55,663 nucleotides of DNA from Tannerellaceae bacterium (GTDB taxonomy: Bacteria > Bacteroidota > Bacteroidia > Bacteroidales > Tannerellaceae). The DNA lies in NCBI GenBank assembly GCA_031264865.1, contig JAISDJ010000007.1, forward strand, positions 1-55,663, given 5' to 3'. Each line of letters starts with the position of its first letter. Position 1 is the stretch's first letter. This document shows positions 11,401-18,145 of this stretch, one piece after another. Under the pieces are notes generated by a model. That model made no database searches. It saw only the letters and a program-made list of their open reading frames with translations, and had not been told where the DNA came from. A program made the position numbers and the translations under genes.

Positions 11401-11552
11401 GTTTGCAAATTTACAATATGGCTGGAACATTGGTTTACAATACCCATACTAAATCGGATAATTACCGAGTACATGTAGGCTCCCCGCAAACATATCTCAT
11501 AAAAGTGAAAATGAATGACGAATATATCGTAGAAAAAGTGTTCGTCAAATAA
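5421..11552 (+). CDS. giant secreted surface protein with beta-helix, FG-GAP repeats and a probable type IX sorting domain
   Basis: 2043 residues. A signal peptide ends at VKAQ near residue 26. Residues about 30-330 resemble a right-handed parallel beta-helix, with short Asn-rich turns such as NNTFSYNTT and FNNTIYNSG. Residues about 545-1010 carry at least seven FG-GAP/VCBS-like calcium-binding motifs: ADLNKDGYPE, VDANRDGIVE, CDLDGDGTPE, YDLDGDGIYD, ADIDGDGLPD, FDFDNDGIME, ADIDNDASAE. These fit a beta-propeller. A further beta-rich region holds WNDPRNW near 1475. The last 90 residues (LQIYNMAGTLVYN ... YLIKVKMNDEYIVEKVFVK) fit a type A Por/T9SS sorting domain. Likely role: cell-surface adhesin or glycan-binding protein; no catalytic site recognised. 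Followed by a clear terminator, so monocistronic. Confidence 0.82.
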   Translation: MKKTIYIKIILLFVSLTLGITEVKAQMNIYVSHTASATGGGSGSKTSPYNISELFDNVIKTKLKFATDTVNIFFEKGGTYYTGSFASRGYNGFNADAWNGKTVILDAFGNGSPVIFDGNNQNVFADIDRGRSANDQFTLNVTNIIFQNFEGNNGYPFIFVNYWNTLNMDNVTIQNCNNIQGYLFHINCNSAQFTLSNSSIINNNRGDNHLIYLQNAKVAYIYNNTFSYNTTTAHGINIATDDVNFFNNTIYNSGTLRINNSSTKKRIINNLVVGTSTISLEGMSLGHRAGLKNNVSGTEYWQAGNTLTFSFTNTQFEQYIDTLLTNNNKPGGRFHKLKNTSDPNHLFLGKGVSVPDLQKDVTIYLDKDQSGNKRSDHFPISLGAIDYWNCILSQSSIITILFNSDEGSKLPLPKEIDLNEFVLETPPGVDHSQLNFELVNKSMKYGTLSNLTPDKKTTFTPATPGGKPVGINITDSFSYKVSQMINGVLYEKTAFVKVIIVDMNEPVGYIDPANYPSTCFDFMGKITFSGDHRFMTDKGHYLVGYAIPLVADLNKDGYPEIIAFGKRGTGSSSHYDSVHIFNGQTGKHICGLQIASSEFSHDGWHPSPSPAVLVDANRDGIVELIMAFPQGGGGDSGYAGKVVSFNLRPKDSTYVLEHNRTFPVSYGDGITSKASLPTPQVCDLDGDGTPELLVYNKVYDAVSGELLFTIDQNYMGRNPMARYDNDRFQVFPYIYDLDGDGIYDIAAGGKMYKVTKPGGVWNIQEIVLNSSDDPGDGFTGVADIDGDGLPDIVTVRAVTRDNNGSILVTVWNPGFSSNGKANPRVMAKKTVKFIDRGGYGSNSYVYIGDINGVEYGGKRLPEIAVLSGSVEFTNEEVHPSVSGLTGRKTNGEGVIFALTFDEKEKDITQKLKFSFFLEHNDDSVDTGFTMFDFDNDGIMEICYRDRRTLRIIKPTKSYVSLNEKSEDVILFNKTVYSGTGFEYPVIADIDNDASAEMIVMGYPNDGGFHGFIYALGSKGDKFAPARPVWNQFIYDPFKINDDLTTPIGPAKNRLAYKYKHEVRNDEGVIEKTINDYQPYNATINQTPYFTTLSNGSGQLSSFEPIIFLTESYLVAENAGEEAKRPKIIMEKGKSFIEVTIGNKATAKTDISINTPIAIYESQVSPSTLVGKVSLSNLGVTSAIKAGREMRIKIAVSNAYSTYHVRLGDDSGYDDQGNTNWKWRFGTNNEGQGAGTNVSNPPANPGRGIGKARRAYRDCDWTDQSVKVSFINLNHDAATVQEFKSVMIDVLHNDEINISDLSNPFPTQKSGFKMSSQYIRGKGPVAGMLTFSNNNIIYTHNGTIPPNNIDTFSYAFKYAPTGSGVEKEFFANVYIYIMQPVSGSFGVCYGDNLSAKLNESPTGIRFIWWNEQNQLQSSSDSLTIHFGAITTFNTYTVKPLLTTWNNDRIEFIPGQLTVNPLGAFGSNAIMKWTGGIDTNWNDPRNWIEIINGVEASASSAPARCVDVIIPSDLANYPIITSAVACSKITMKNRAMIAGIHWLTYNNAQVELMLKPTERNRFIMWSAPLMNMYSGDYHFKKGNDPYWGDVFMNFFQAKNPDNLSSVAKDNHFTPTFKNAGFELSQGQAFNLKLIATSLNKDSMFVFPKTDKSYTAMDGTQYNTPRNGNAGKFISDAVIAAGNRVNVPSGAMSSSNYIQVVNPFMAYLDIKSFLTNNTNLENAVKIWNGGISAQPNATPGDFITILPDKTSDNRYIIDNADDWFNDGTSNTGYIAPLQSFFVKKAYSGETISTLNMNPAWTTTINSSHSGDYTLRADAKEINTLRIKATQNKESSTTVLFSYPEATPNYNKNEDSYKLFSSEITVSVYSLSPTGDPLAINTSNNFQNTAIRLGIRLKEAGTITFHFSGMETFGYKTYLIDHSQNNKKIDIQQNPTYSFTVVKQSVNDKVIELNNRFTLEMQYTGNIQVDNENIQAKNLTITSKNGYIHIQTPSVASSLQIYNMAGTLVYNTHTKSDNYRVHVGSPQTYLIKVKMNDEYIVEKVFVK

Positions 11553-11596
11553 TGACATTGGGTTAGAGTCCCAATTTAGGTTTAAATTCTTATCTT

Positions 11597-11629
11597 AACC
11601 CGGGCATGTGAATGTCTGGGTTTTGTTTT
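11597..11629 (+). terminator. intrinsic terminator of the giant surface-protein gene
   Basis: AACCCGGGCAT pairs with ATGTCTGGGTT (two G-U pairs) around loop GTGA and is followed by TTTTGTTTT. It lies 45 bp after the stop codon. Confidence 0.8.
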
Positions 11630-11766
11630 GTCGATTTCTTTTAATTATTAGCTTGATATACAAATTAAAAACATTGCTTCAAACGATATTGGCATCAAAC
11701 GCTTATCTAAAAACAGAAATAGTAAAAATAAAATATGCAGGAGTTGATAATTTCATTTTAAACAAT

Positions 11767-12813
11767 TTATCCTTTCTCTTCCTTATTTCCCTCCGTTCCG
11801 GTAAAAGATTTTCCCTCGAGATATTCTATTTTAAAAATATGGAAGCACAAAATAAATCCCGACAGCAAAATTGGGCCGAAAATAACGCCCATAAAACCGA
11901 ATAGCGGCAATCCTATAATAACACCAAAAATTGTAACAAGAGGATGTGTATCTGCCAGCTTTTTCTGCAAAACAAAACGAATCAAGTTATCAACAGTCGT
12001 AAGAATAAGCAACGCATAAGCAAATAGCCCTAATGCATTCATCCAATCTCCCGTAAGAGCCAGGTAAACAGAGAGCGGAAACCATATAATCCCGGTTCCC
12101 AAAAGCGGAACAATTGTGGCAAAACAGGTAAGGAACGCAAACACAACGGGACTCGGAGCACCGAATATAAGGTATCCAATAAAAGCAACAACTCCTTGAA
12201 TAATAGCCAGGAGCGGTATCCCCAATGCGTTTGCTTTAACCAACGTGTTTAGTTCTTTCAATACCACATGTCGGTTTAAACGGTTAAAAGGAAGCATCTC
12301 ATACACATATTGTTCCATGTTACGTCCGTCTGTGAGCATAAAATAGAGAACGAGAAGCAACATTACAATATTTATTATAAATCCGCTGATGCCACTCATC
12401 AAAAATTGTCCTATTTTAGGCAACATGGAAACAACAGACATCAGGTTTCCCGTATCAAGGACATCATACGTTGTTTTCTCTTTTATCAAACCAGCAAAAC
12501 GTTCTATCAAGGCAACTAACTCACCGGTATCTAAGTTAAAACCTTGTATCGCTGTAATAAACAACCATACGGAAAACGCAAGGGGGATGAGAAAACAAAG
12601 AATCGTTTCAAACAATAATAACAAGGCAACTAAACTTTTATTCCAATGCTTTTGCTCGGTAAGATAAAACATCTGGTTTCTTACTAATATGTAGATAGTA
12701 AATGCGCCTAAAATCCCTCCAAGGAAAGGGGCAAACTCTTTTATCAAAATAATTCCCAAAATAAGGATAATACCCATTAATGAATATTTCCAATATTGCT
12801 CTTTCAGACCCAT
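11767..12813 (-). CDS. AI-2E family transporter (PerM/TqsA-like permease)
   Basis: 348-residue membrane protein with about eight hydrophobic segments. An N-terminal pair (IILILGIILIKEF and GGILGAFTIYILV) precedes a soluble loop of about 80 residues and a C-terminal bundle with FGAPSPVVFAFLTCFATIVPLLGTGIIWFP and IIGLPLFGFMGVIFGP. The PxxGxxxxxP-type segments are characteristic of the family. Members export AI-2 or small molecules or act in Na+/H+ exchange; substrate cannot be told from sequence. Single-gene unit with its own promoter, divergent from the DUF1599 operon. Confidence 0.88.
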   Translation of the reverse strand: MGLKEQYWKYSLMGIILILGIILIKEFAPFLGGILGAFTIYILVRNQMFYLTEQKHWNKSLVALLLLFETILCFLIPLAFSVWLFITAIQGFNLDTGELVALIERFAGLIKEKTTYDVLDTGNLMSVVSMLPKIGQFLMSGISGFIINIVMLLLVLYFMLTDGRNMEQYVYEMLPFNRLNRHVVLKELNTLVKANALGIPLLAIIQGVVAFIGYLIFGAPSPVVFAFLTCFATIVPLLGTGIIWFPLSVYLALTGDWMNALGLFAYALLILTTVDNLIRFVLQKKLADTHPLVTIFGVIIGLPLFGFMGVIFGPILLSGFILCFHIFKIEYLEGKSFTGTEGNKEEKG

Positions 12814-12834
12814 AGCTTATATTTTTTTGATTTA

Positions 12835-12864
12835 CAAAGATAAGTTGTTTATTTATTTAACAAA
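12835..12864 (-). promoter_or_regulatory. promoter of the AI-2E family transporter gene
   Basis: Minus strand: TTTG, 18-nt spacer, TATCTTTG, ending 22 bp before the ATG. Good match to the Bacteroidota consensus. Confidence 0.65.
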
Positions 12865-12889
12865 TGAAATGATAAACGTTTTAAGTTCG

Positions 12890-12897
12890 TATATTTG
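12890..12897 (+). promoter_or_regulatory. -7 box of the DUF1599-DoxX-tpiA-SPOR-folE operon
   Basis: TATATTTG fits TAnnTTTG; a -33 element is not clear. It overlaps the first codons of the ORF-track start at 12895, which is why the start was moved to ATG 12922. Confidence 0.6.
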
Positions 12898-12921
12898 CCC
12901 CTGTATTTATGTTTGACGGAT

Positions 12922-13479
12922 ATGGAGGATACGAAAGTGCAATTTGAAGAAGTAATCGCCCAATGCAGGGAACTGTTTAAAAACAAACTAAAGGATTACA
13001 ATCCGTCGTGGCGAATCATGCGCCCCGAATCGGTGACCGACCAGCTACTTATAAAAGCAAACCGGATCCGCAGCCTCGAAATAAAAGGTTTCAGCATGAT
13101 TGACGAAGACATAAAGTTTGAATTTATCGCTATCGTTAATTATGGCGTAATCGGACTTATCCAACTTGAATTGGGCTTTGCCGACACGACAGATATCACT
13201 CCCGAAAAAGCCTTAGTCCTGTACGACAAGCATATTACGGCTACCAAAGAATTGATGTATGCCAAAAATCATGATTATGATGAAGCATGGCGCCGGATGA
13301 GAATTAGTTCGTATACCGATTTGATTCTGATGAAAATATATCGCGTAAAACAAATCGAAAACCAGGGAGGAAAAACAATTGCATCGGAAGGTATAGATGC
13401 AAATTATATGGATATGATAAATTATGCTCTCTTCGGTTTGATAAAGCTTGAATTTGGCAAAGAACAAACAAATGACTAA
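12922..13479 (+). CDS. DUF1599 domain protein (nucleotide-modification-associated domain family)
   Basis: 185 residues from the first ATG after the -7 box; the ORF-track start at 12895 lies within the promoter. The protein is a tandem of two similar halves of about 85 residues: CRELFKNKLKDYNPSWRIMR...LLIKANRIRSLE...YGVIGLIQLELG in the first and KELMYAKNHDYDEAWRRMR...LILMKIYRVKQIE...YALFGLIKLEFG in the second. The repeated DYxxxWRxMR motif is the hallmark of this family. Its role is not established; the domain is linked by others to nucleotide metabolism. It overlaps the DoxX gene by 8 nt (ATGACTAA), implying translational coupling. Confidence 0.88.
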   Translation: MEDTKVQFEEVIAQCRELFKNKLKDYNPSWRIMRPESVTDQLLIKANRIRSLEIKGFSMIDEDIKFEFIAIVNYGVIGLIQLELGFADTTDITPEKALVLYDKHITATKELMYAKNHDYDEAWRRMRISSYTDLILMKIYRVKQIENQGGKTIASEGIDANYMDMINYALFGLIKLEFGKEQTND

Positions 13480-14746
13480 AGAAAGAATCATAAAAGTTAT
13501 TGCAGAGATTTGCCGGTTATTAATTGGTAGTGTATTTGTCTTTTCAGGATTTGTTAAGGCGATAGACCCCGTAGGGTTTGCTATTAAAATCGGGGATTAT
13601 TTAGTGGACTTCGGTTTACAGAACTTTAAACCGCTCGCTCTGTTGGTCTCCATAAACCTGAGTGCGGTAGAATTCACTTTAGGTGTTTGTATGCTACTAG
13701 GAGTGTACAGGCGATATACTTCTATATTGACTCTGCTTTTTATGCTGGTTATGACGCCACTAACACTTTATCTGGCTCTTTTCAATCCGGTATCGGATTG
13801 CGGATGTTTTGGCGACGCCATTATTCTTTCCAATTGGGAAACGTTCTCCAAGAATGTCGTTTTGCTGTCAGCAGTTATTTTTGTCTTGATTCATCACCAG
13901 AAACTTTTCCAATGCTTTACATTCAGGGTCTATTGGTTTATTGTTTTATTTGTCTATGTATATTGTGTTGGTTTTTCTTATTGGAATTACAATCACCTTC
14001 CCCTGCTCGATTTCCGTCCATATAAAATCGGAGCAAATATTCCGGAACAGATGGCAATTCCCGACGATGCCCCGCAGGATGTATACGAATCTATTTTCAT
14101 TTACGAAAAAGATGGCGTAAAGAAAGAATTCACCTTAGATAATTACCCGGCAAACGATTCGACATGGACATTTGTGGATACGCGCACCGAGTTAGTAAGC
14201 GAAGGAGTAAAACCGGCGATTGAAACATTCAACGTTTACGACAAAGATTATAATGACGTTTCAGACATCCTCCTTTATAGCGAAGAGCCTATTTTTTTGC
14301 TTATCGCTCACAAACTGGAAGAAGCGAGCGACGAACGGATCGACGCCATCAACAATCTGTATGATTATGCCTTGGAGCGCGGAATATCCTTCTATTGCAT
14401 CACCGGGTCGGCTCAAAAATATATACAAGCATGGATTGATATCACTGGAGCCGAATATCCTTTCCTTTTTGCCGATGATGTCTTATTGAAGACAATCATC
14501 CGTTCCAATCCGGGACTTGTCTTGATAAATAACGGAACTATCTTGGAAAAACGGCACTATAAAGATATCCCGGAAGAGGAATATATGGCAGAGGTATTAA
14601 ACGATTATTTGGAAGAAAAACAGACAAATAACAAAGGATACCGGTGGATTTATATCTACTTATCAGGTTTTACCGTACCTTTGTTGCTTATTTGGGTGTA
14701 TGATTACCTGCATTTCCGCCGCAGGAAAGAATCCGAGGACGAATAA
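13472..14746 (+). CDS. DoxX/MauE-like membrane protein with a periplasmic thioredoxin-like domain
   Basis: 424 residues from the ATG that overlaps the upstream stop; the ORF-track start at 13448 is a TTG inside that gene. The first 170 residues hold four or five membrane segments of the DoxX/MauE type, including SVFVFSGFVKAIDPVGFAIKIGDYL and a conserved SDCGCFGD motif. Residues about 185-385 are soluble and look thioredoxin-like but lack a CxxC. A final membrane segment (YIYLSGFTVPLLLIWVYDYL) is followed by a basic tail. The CGCFGD cysteines suggest a thiol-redox role, which is inference. Co-transcribed with DUF1599 and tpiA. Confidence 0.8.
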   Translation: MTKERIIKVIAEICRLLIGSVFVFSGFVKAIDPVGFAIKIGDYLVDFGLQNFKPLALLVSINLSAVEFTLGVCMLLGVYRRYTSILTLLFMLVMTPLTLYLALFNPVSDCGCFGDAIILSNWETFSKNVVLLSAVIFVLIHHQKLFQCFTFRVYWFIVLFVYVYCVGFSYWNYNHLPLLDFRPYKIGANIPEQMAIPDDAPQDVYESIFIYEKDGVKKEFTLDNYPANDSTWTFVDTRTELVSEGVKPAIETFNVYDKDYNDVSDILLYSEEPIFLLIAHKLEEASDERIDAINNLYDYALERGISFYCITGSAQKYIQAWIDITGAEYPFLFADDVLLKTIIRSNPGLVLINNGTILEKRHYKDIPEEEYMAEVLNDYLEEKQTNNKGYRWIYIYLSGFTVPLLLIWVYDYLHFRRRKESEDE

Positions 14747-14783
14747 ACAATTTATTGTATCATATAATTAATTTATAAAACTT

Positions 14784-15539
14784 ATGAGAAAGAATATTAT
14801 TGCCGGAAACTGGAAAATGAACACTACGCTCCCCGAAGGCCTGGCATTGGCAAAAGGATTGAACGAAGCCTTGAAAGGCAAGACACCAACATGTGATGTT
14901 GTGATAGGCGTCCCGTTTACTCACTTGGCAAGCATTGCAGCAGCAGTCGACCTGACTAAAATAGGCGTTGCCGCCCAGAATTGCGCCGATAAAGAAAAAG
15001 GAGCTTTCACCGGCGAAATATCGGCTGCTATGATAGCTTCTACCGGAGCAACCTATACAATCATCGGACACTCGGAAAGACGCATATACTATCATGAAAA
15101 TGCCGAGATCCTGAAGAACAAAGTAAATCTGGCATTGGCCAACGAGCTTGCCCCGATTTTCTGCATCGGCGAAATACTGGAAGAAAGAGAAGCTGGCGAG
15201 CATTTTAATGTGGTAGACAAACAAGTGGAAGCTTCTTTGTTTAATTTGTCTGCCGAAGACTTCGGAAAGCTTATTATCGCTTATGAACCCGTTTGGGCAA
15301 TTGGAACCGGCAAAACAGCAACGGCAGAACAGGCTCAGGAAATTCATGCGCATATCCGGCAAACAATTGCAAACAAATATGGACAAACCGTAGCTGATAA
15401 TTGTTCTATTCTTTACGGCGGAAGTATGAATGCAGAAAATGCAAAAGATCTAGTTGCCAAACAGGACGTTGACGGTGGCCTGATTGGCGGCGCTTCTTTA
15501 TCCGTAGAGAAATTCCTTCCTATCGTAGAAGCTTTTTAA
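14784..15539 (+). CDS. tpiA: triosephosphate isomerase
   Basis: 251-residue TIM barrel that interconverts dihydroxyacetone phosphate and glyceraldehyde 3-phosphate in the cytoplasm. All key elements are present: GNWKMN with the catalytic lysine near residue 12, the IIGHSERR histidine near 97, the catalytic glutamate in [14 protein letters not shown] near 170 with the flexible loop, and the phosphate-binding ILYGGSM and GGLIGGASL. Normal length for the family. Third gene of the operon, 37 bp after the DoxX gene. A 12-bp hairpin follows the stop. Confidence 0.98.
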   Translation: MRKNIIAGNWKMNTTLPEGLALAKGLNEALKGKTPTCDVVIGVPFTHLASIAAAVDLTKIGVAAQNCADKEKGAFTGEISAAMIASTGATYTIIGHSERRIYYHENAEILKNKVNLALANELAPIFCIGEILEEREAGEHFNVVDKQVEASLFNLSAEDFGKLIIAYEPVWAIGTGKTATAEQAQEIHAHIRQTIANKYGQTVADNCSILYGGSMNAENAKDLVAKQDVDGGLIGGASLSVEKFLPIVEAF

Positions 15540-15553
15540 TTATTCCATATATC

Positions 15554-15580
15554 TTGAGACAAGGCATTGCCTTGTCTCAA
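15554..15580 (+). other. perfect stem-loop between tpiA and the SPOR gene
   Basis: TTGAGACAAGGC pairs perfectly with GCCTTGTCTCAA around ATT. There is no U-run after it, so an mRNA-processing or stability element is as likely as a weak terminator. The ORF-track start at 15554 is a TTG inside this stem, which is why the next gene starts at 15596. Confidence 0.6.
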
Positions 15581-15595
15581 CAAAATCATAAAATA

Positions 15596-16108
15596 ATGAA
15601 ACCGTTTTTATTTTTTACCGGACTATTCTTATTTCTCGCTTGCTTTGGAAATGTATCGGCTCAATATTTTCCGGGACAACACACCACTATTTTTGACACC
15701 CTTCAAGAAAAACAACCTGGAAAAGGAGAAGTAACAATTGACCAGCCTCTCAACATCAAGAACATGGTGGGAGCCCGCCAATCAGGTAGAAATGTAGAAA
15801 CAAGCGATGGACGCTCCTTCTTAAAAACGCAGGGATATCGAGTACAAGTTTTCTCTGGAAATAATCAACGTACTTCCAAAGACGAAGCATTCCAAAAAGA
15901 ACAACAAATAAAAGAGGCTTTTCCCGACCTCAAAACATATGTCACATACACTGCTCCTTTCTGGAGATTACGTGTAGGCGATTATAGCTCGCACGACGAA
16001 GCCTATCATACGCAACGCCAAATAGCAGAGGCCTTACCGTCTTTCGGTAAAGAAATGTATATCGTGCGGGAAGAAATCCAAATTCCGTTAGATTATTATT
16101 TTTACTAA
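15596..16108 (+). CDS. SPOR domain protein, exported
   Basis: 170 residues from ATG 15596. A signal peptide ([23 protein letters not shown]) is followed by a linker of about 45 residues. The C-terminal SPOR domain at about 75-155 shows [41 protein letters not shown] and the closing [20 protein letters not shown] domains bind denuded septal peptidoglycan, so a cell-envelope or division role is likely. It lies between tpiA and folE with a 17-bp gap to folE. Confidence 0.88.
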   Translation: MKPFLFFTGLFLFLACFGNVSAQYFPGQHTTIFDTLQEKQPGKGEVTIDQPLNIKNMVGARQSGRNVETSDGRSFLKTQGYRVQVFSGNNQRTSKDEAFQKEQQIKEAFPDLKTYVTYTAPFWRLRVGDYSSHDEAYHTQRQIAEALPSFGKEMYIVREEIQIPLDYYFY

Positions 16109-16125
16109 ACAAAGCAAAAACACAA

Positions 16126-16713
16126 ATGAGGAAAGATATAAGTGAAGATGTTTCGGAAACATGCGAAATATTATCCAGCCATTACAAAAAAATAATCCAA
16201 TTACTGGGAGAGGACCCCGATCGCGAAGGTTTACTAAAGACGCCGGCGCGTGTAGCCAAGGCAATGCAATTCCTTACCGGCGGATACAATGAAGACCCTG
16301 AAGAAATATTATCATCGGCTATGTTCCGCGAAGAGGGATATAAACAAATGGTTATCGTAAAGGACATTGATTTTTTTTCTCTTTGCGAACACCATATGCT
16401 CCCTTTTTTCGGGAAAGCGCATGTGGCTTATATTCCTAATAGGTATATCACAGGGTTAAGTAAAATTCCCCGTGTAGTAGACGTCTTCGCCCGCCGGTTA
16501 CAAATACAGGAACGGATGACCCTGGAAATTAAAGATTGTATTCAGAAAACATTAAATCCCTTAGGTGTAATGGTGGTAATAGAAGCTCAACACATGTGCA
16601 TGCAAATGCGCGGCGTGGCAAAACAAAATTCACTAACGACAACGTCTGATTTCACAGGTTTTTTCCAACAAGCAAAAACACGCGAAGAATTTATGAACCT
16701 AATCAAAAAATAA
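16126..16713 (+). CDS. folE: GTP cyclohydrolase I
   Basis: 195-residue type I enzyme that converts GTP to 7,8-dihydroneopterin triphosphate, the first step of folate synthesis. Zinc and active-site signatures are visible: [17 protein letters not shown] near 30-46, [20 protein letters not shown] near 82-102, [17 protein letters not shown], and [13 protein letters not shown] with the third zinc cysteine near 165. Length is standard. Last gene of the operon; its stop abuts the stop of the convergent aldo/keto reductase gene with no spacer and no visible terminator. Confidence 0.97.
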   Translation: MRKDISEDVSETCEILSSHYKKIIQLLGEDPDREGLLKTPARVAKAMQFLTGGYNEDPEEILSSAMFREEGYKQMVIVKDIDFFSLCEHHMLPFFGKAHVAYIPNRYITGLSKIPRVVDVFARRLQIQERMTLEIKDCIQKTLNPLGVMVVIEAQHMCMQMRGVAKQNSLTTTSDFTGFFQQAKTREEFMNLIKK

Positions 16714-17607
16714 TCAGGCTTTCGCGAGCCGCATGACTCTTTCTACTGCATCATCTATTTGTAATTCGCTTTCCATACCCAGAGTCATGCAACTGATATT
16801 TCCCTGAGTGAGGGCAAATTTGATGGATTGTTCACGTTCATCATCTTTGATGCGTTCTCCTTCTCCGAATACTTTCATGGCGATCACTCCTTTTCCGTTA
16901 GCCTGTGCTTGTGCAAGAATTTCTTTTATTTCGTCGGGAGTACCATCCATCTTCGTTCCGAACGGATTAAGCCGGGCCATGATAACGTCTACCCAAGGAT
17001 GTTCCGACGCTAAACGAAGAGCGTCTATGTTATGACAGGAAACACCTGTTGCTTTGATTATGCCATCCTGTTTCGCTTTGGCTAATCCATCTATATAATG
17101 TGTACGGGTTTTGTCCCAATCTCCTTGCATCATACAATGCATCAAAACGATATCGATGTAATCGGTACCTATTTCCTGACGGAACCGATCAAGAATCTTA
17201 TCCACCGGTTGATTATTTTCGGAGCCATCTTCGTGTGTCCAGACTTTGGAAAGTAACGTTAGTTTCTCACGAGGCAATGTTTTTATCGCCTCTCCTACAA
17301 AAGGATGTGAACCGTATCCGTCGGCCATATCAAAAAAATGGATTCCTCGTTCATAGGCATGATGTGCCATTTTTACAAAAGCATCCATACCTCTGCGCGT
17401 TTGATTTGAGCCTTTATTATATCCAACAGTTCCTGTTCCCATAGCCATACGGGAAACAAACAATCCCGATTTTCCCAACTTTACTTTATCTACCGTAACA
17501 TTGGCTGATGCACAATGGATGTTTGCAAAGCCTGAACCTATGACAGTCAGCCCAGCCATTCCGGCAACTCCTGTCCTAATAAATCTACGTCTGGTAATTT
17601 TACTCAT
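16714..17607 (-). CDS. aldo/keto reductase with Tat signal
   Basis: 297 residues. The N-terminus MSKITRRRFIRTGVAGMAGLTVIG is a twin-arginine signal, so the enzyme is probably exported folded. The barrel keeps the aldo/keto reductase tetrad: Asp and Tyr in HFFDMADGYGSHPFVGEA, Lys in LTLLSKVWTHEDG and His in DIVLMHCMMQGDWD. NADPH-dependent reduction of an unknown carbonyl substrate is expected. The start codon overlaps the nrdG stop by 8 nt (ATGAGTAA), so it is the third gene of the nrdD operon although no link to ribonucleotide reduction is known. Confidence 0.88.
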   Translation of the reverse strand: MSKITRRRFIRTGVAGMAGLTVIGSGFANIHCASANVTVDKVKLGKSGLFVSRMAMGTGTVGYNKGSNQTRRGMDAFVKMAHHAYERGIHFFDMADGYGSHPFVGEAIKTLPREKLTLLSKVWTHEDGSENNQPVDKILDRFRQEIGTDYIDIVLMHCMMQGDWDKTRTHYIDGLAKAKQDGIIKATGVSCHNIDALRLASEHPWVDVIMARLNPFGTKMDGTPDEIKEILAQAQANGKGVIAMKVFGEGERIKDDEREQSIKFALTQGNISCMTLGMESELQIDDAVERVMRLAKA

Positions 17608-18145
17608 AATGGATTAAGTTTAAAGTTGCAAGATAGTTATTTTTTACATACTCATTTGTCCAGAAAACGATTTTCCCGGTAGCGAGTGAAGCCGTAACAT
17701 CAATAATGCGTTGGTTAGCGCTGCCTTTAAAACGTAATGCTTCATCACGAAGGCTTTCTACATATCGGCCATCTACCAATACATCTATATAGGGCAATAT
17801 TCCGGAAAGTTTAGATGACATAAGAATCTGTTCGTATTGATATCCTGTATAACACCAGATTGTTTTACGAGTTTCATAGTGGATACGCCTGGCAAGTTCG
17901 GTAAAAGCTTCCGGTTGCATCAATGGATCGCCTCCGCTGAACGTAACATTCGAAAATTCTGCTCTTTTAACAATATCCAGTATTTCCGTTACTGTATAGT
18001 AAACACCTTCCTCTATATCCCATGATTGCGGATTATGACATCCCGGACAATGATGATTACATCCGGCGGCATAAATAGTAGTCCGAAACCCCGGCCCGTC
18101 TACGGTCGTATCTTCTACTATTTTTAATATGGAAAGCTTATTCAT
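17600..18145 (-). CDS. nrdG: anaerobic ribonucleotide reductase activating protein
   Basis: 181-residue radical-SAM enzyme that uses a 4Fe-4S cluster and S-adenosylmethionine to install the glycyl radical on NrdD. The CX3CX2C cluster motif is in AAGCNHHCPGCHNPQSW near residues 26-42, and the SAM-binding VTFSGGDPLMQ is near 74. Start chosen at the ATG of MNKLSILKIV, which overlaps the nrdD stop by 8 nt (ATGAATAA). The ORF-track start five codons upstream is possible but gives an atypical leader. Confidence 0.95.
   Translation of the reverse strand: MNKLSILKIVEDTTVDGPGFRTTIYAAGCNHHCPGCHNPQSWDIEEGVYYTVTEILDIVKRAEFSNVTFSGGDPLMQPEAFTELARRIHYETRKTIWCYTGYQYEQILMSSKLSGILPYIDVLVDGRYVESLRDEALRFKGSANQRIIDVTASLATGKIVFWTNEYVKNNYLATLNLIHYE

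Noticed and set aside
14760-15386. 208-residue ORF antisense to tpiA
   Set aside because: Complete overlap with a certain tpiA gene; no recognisable domain, a shadow frame.
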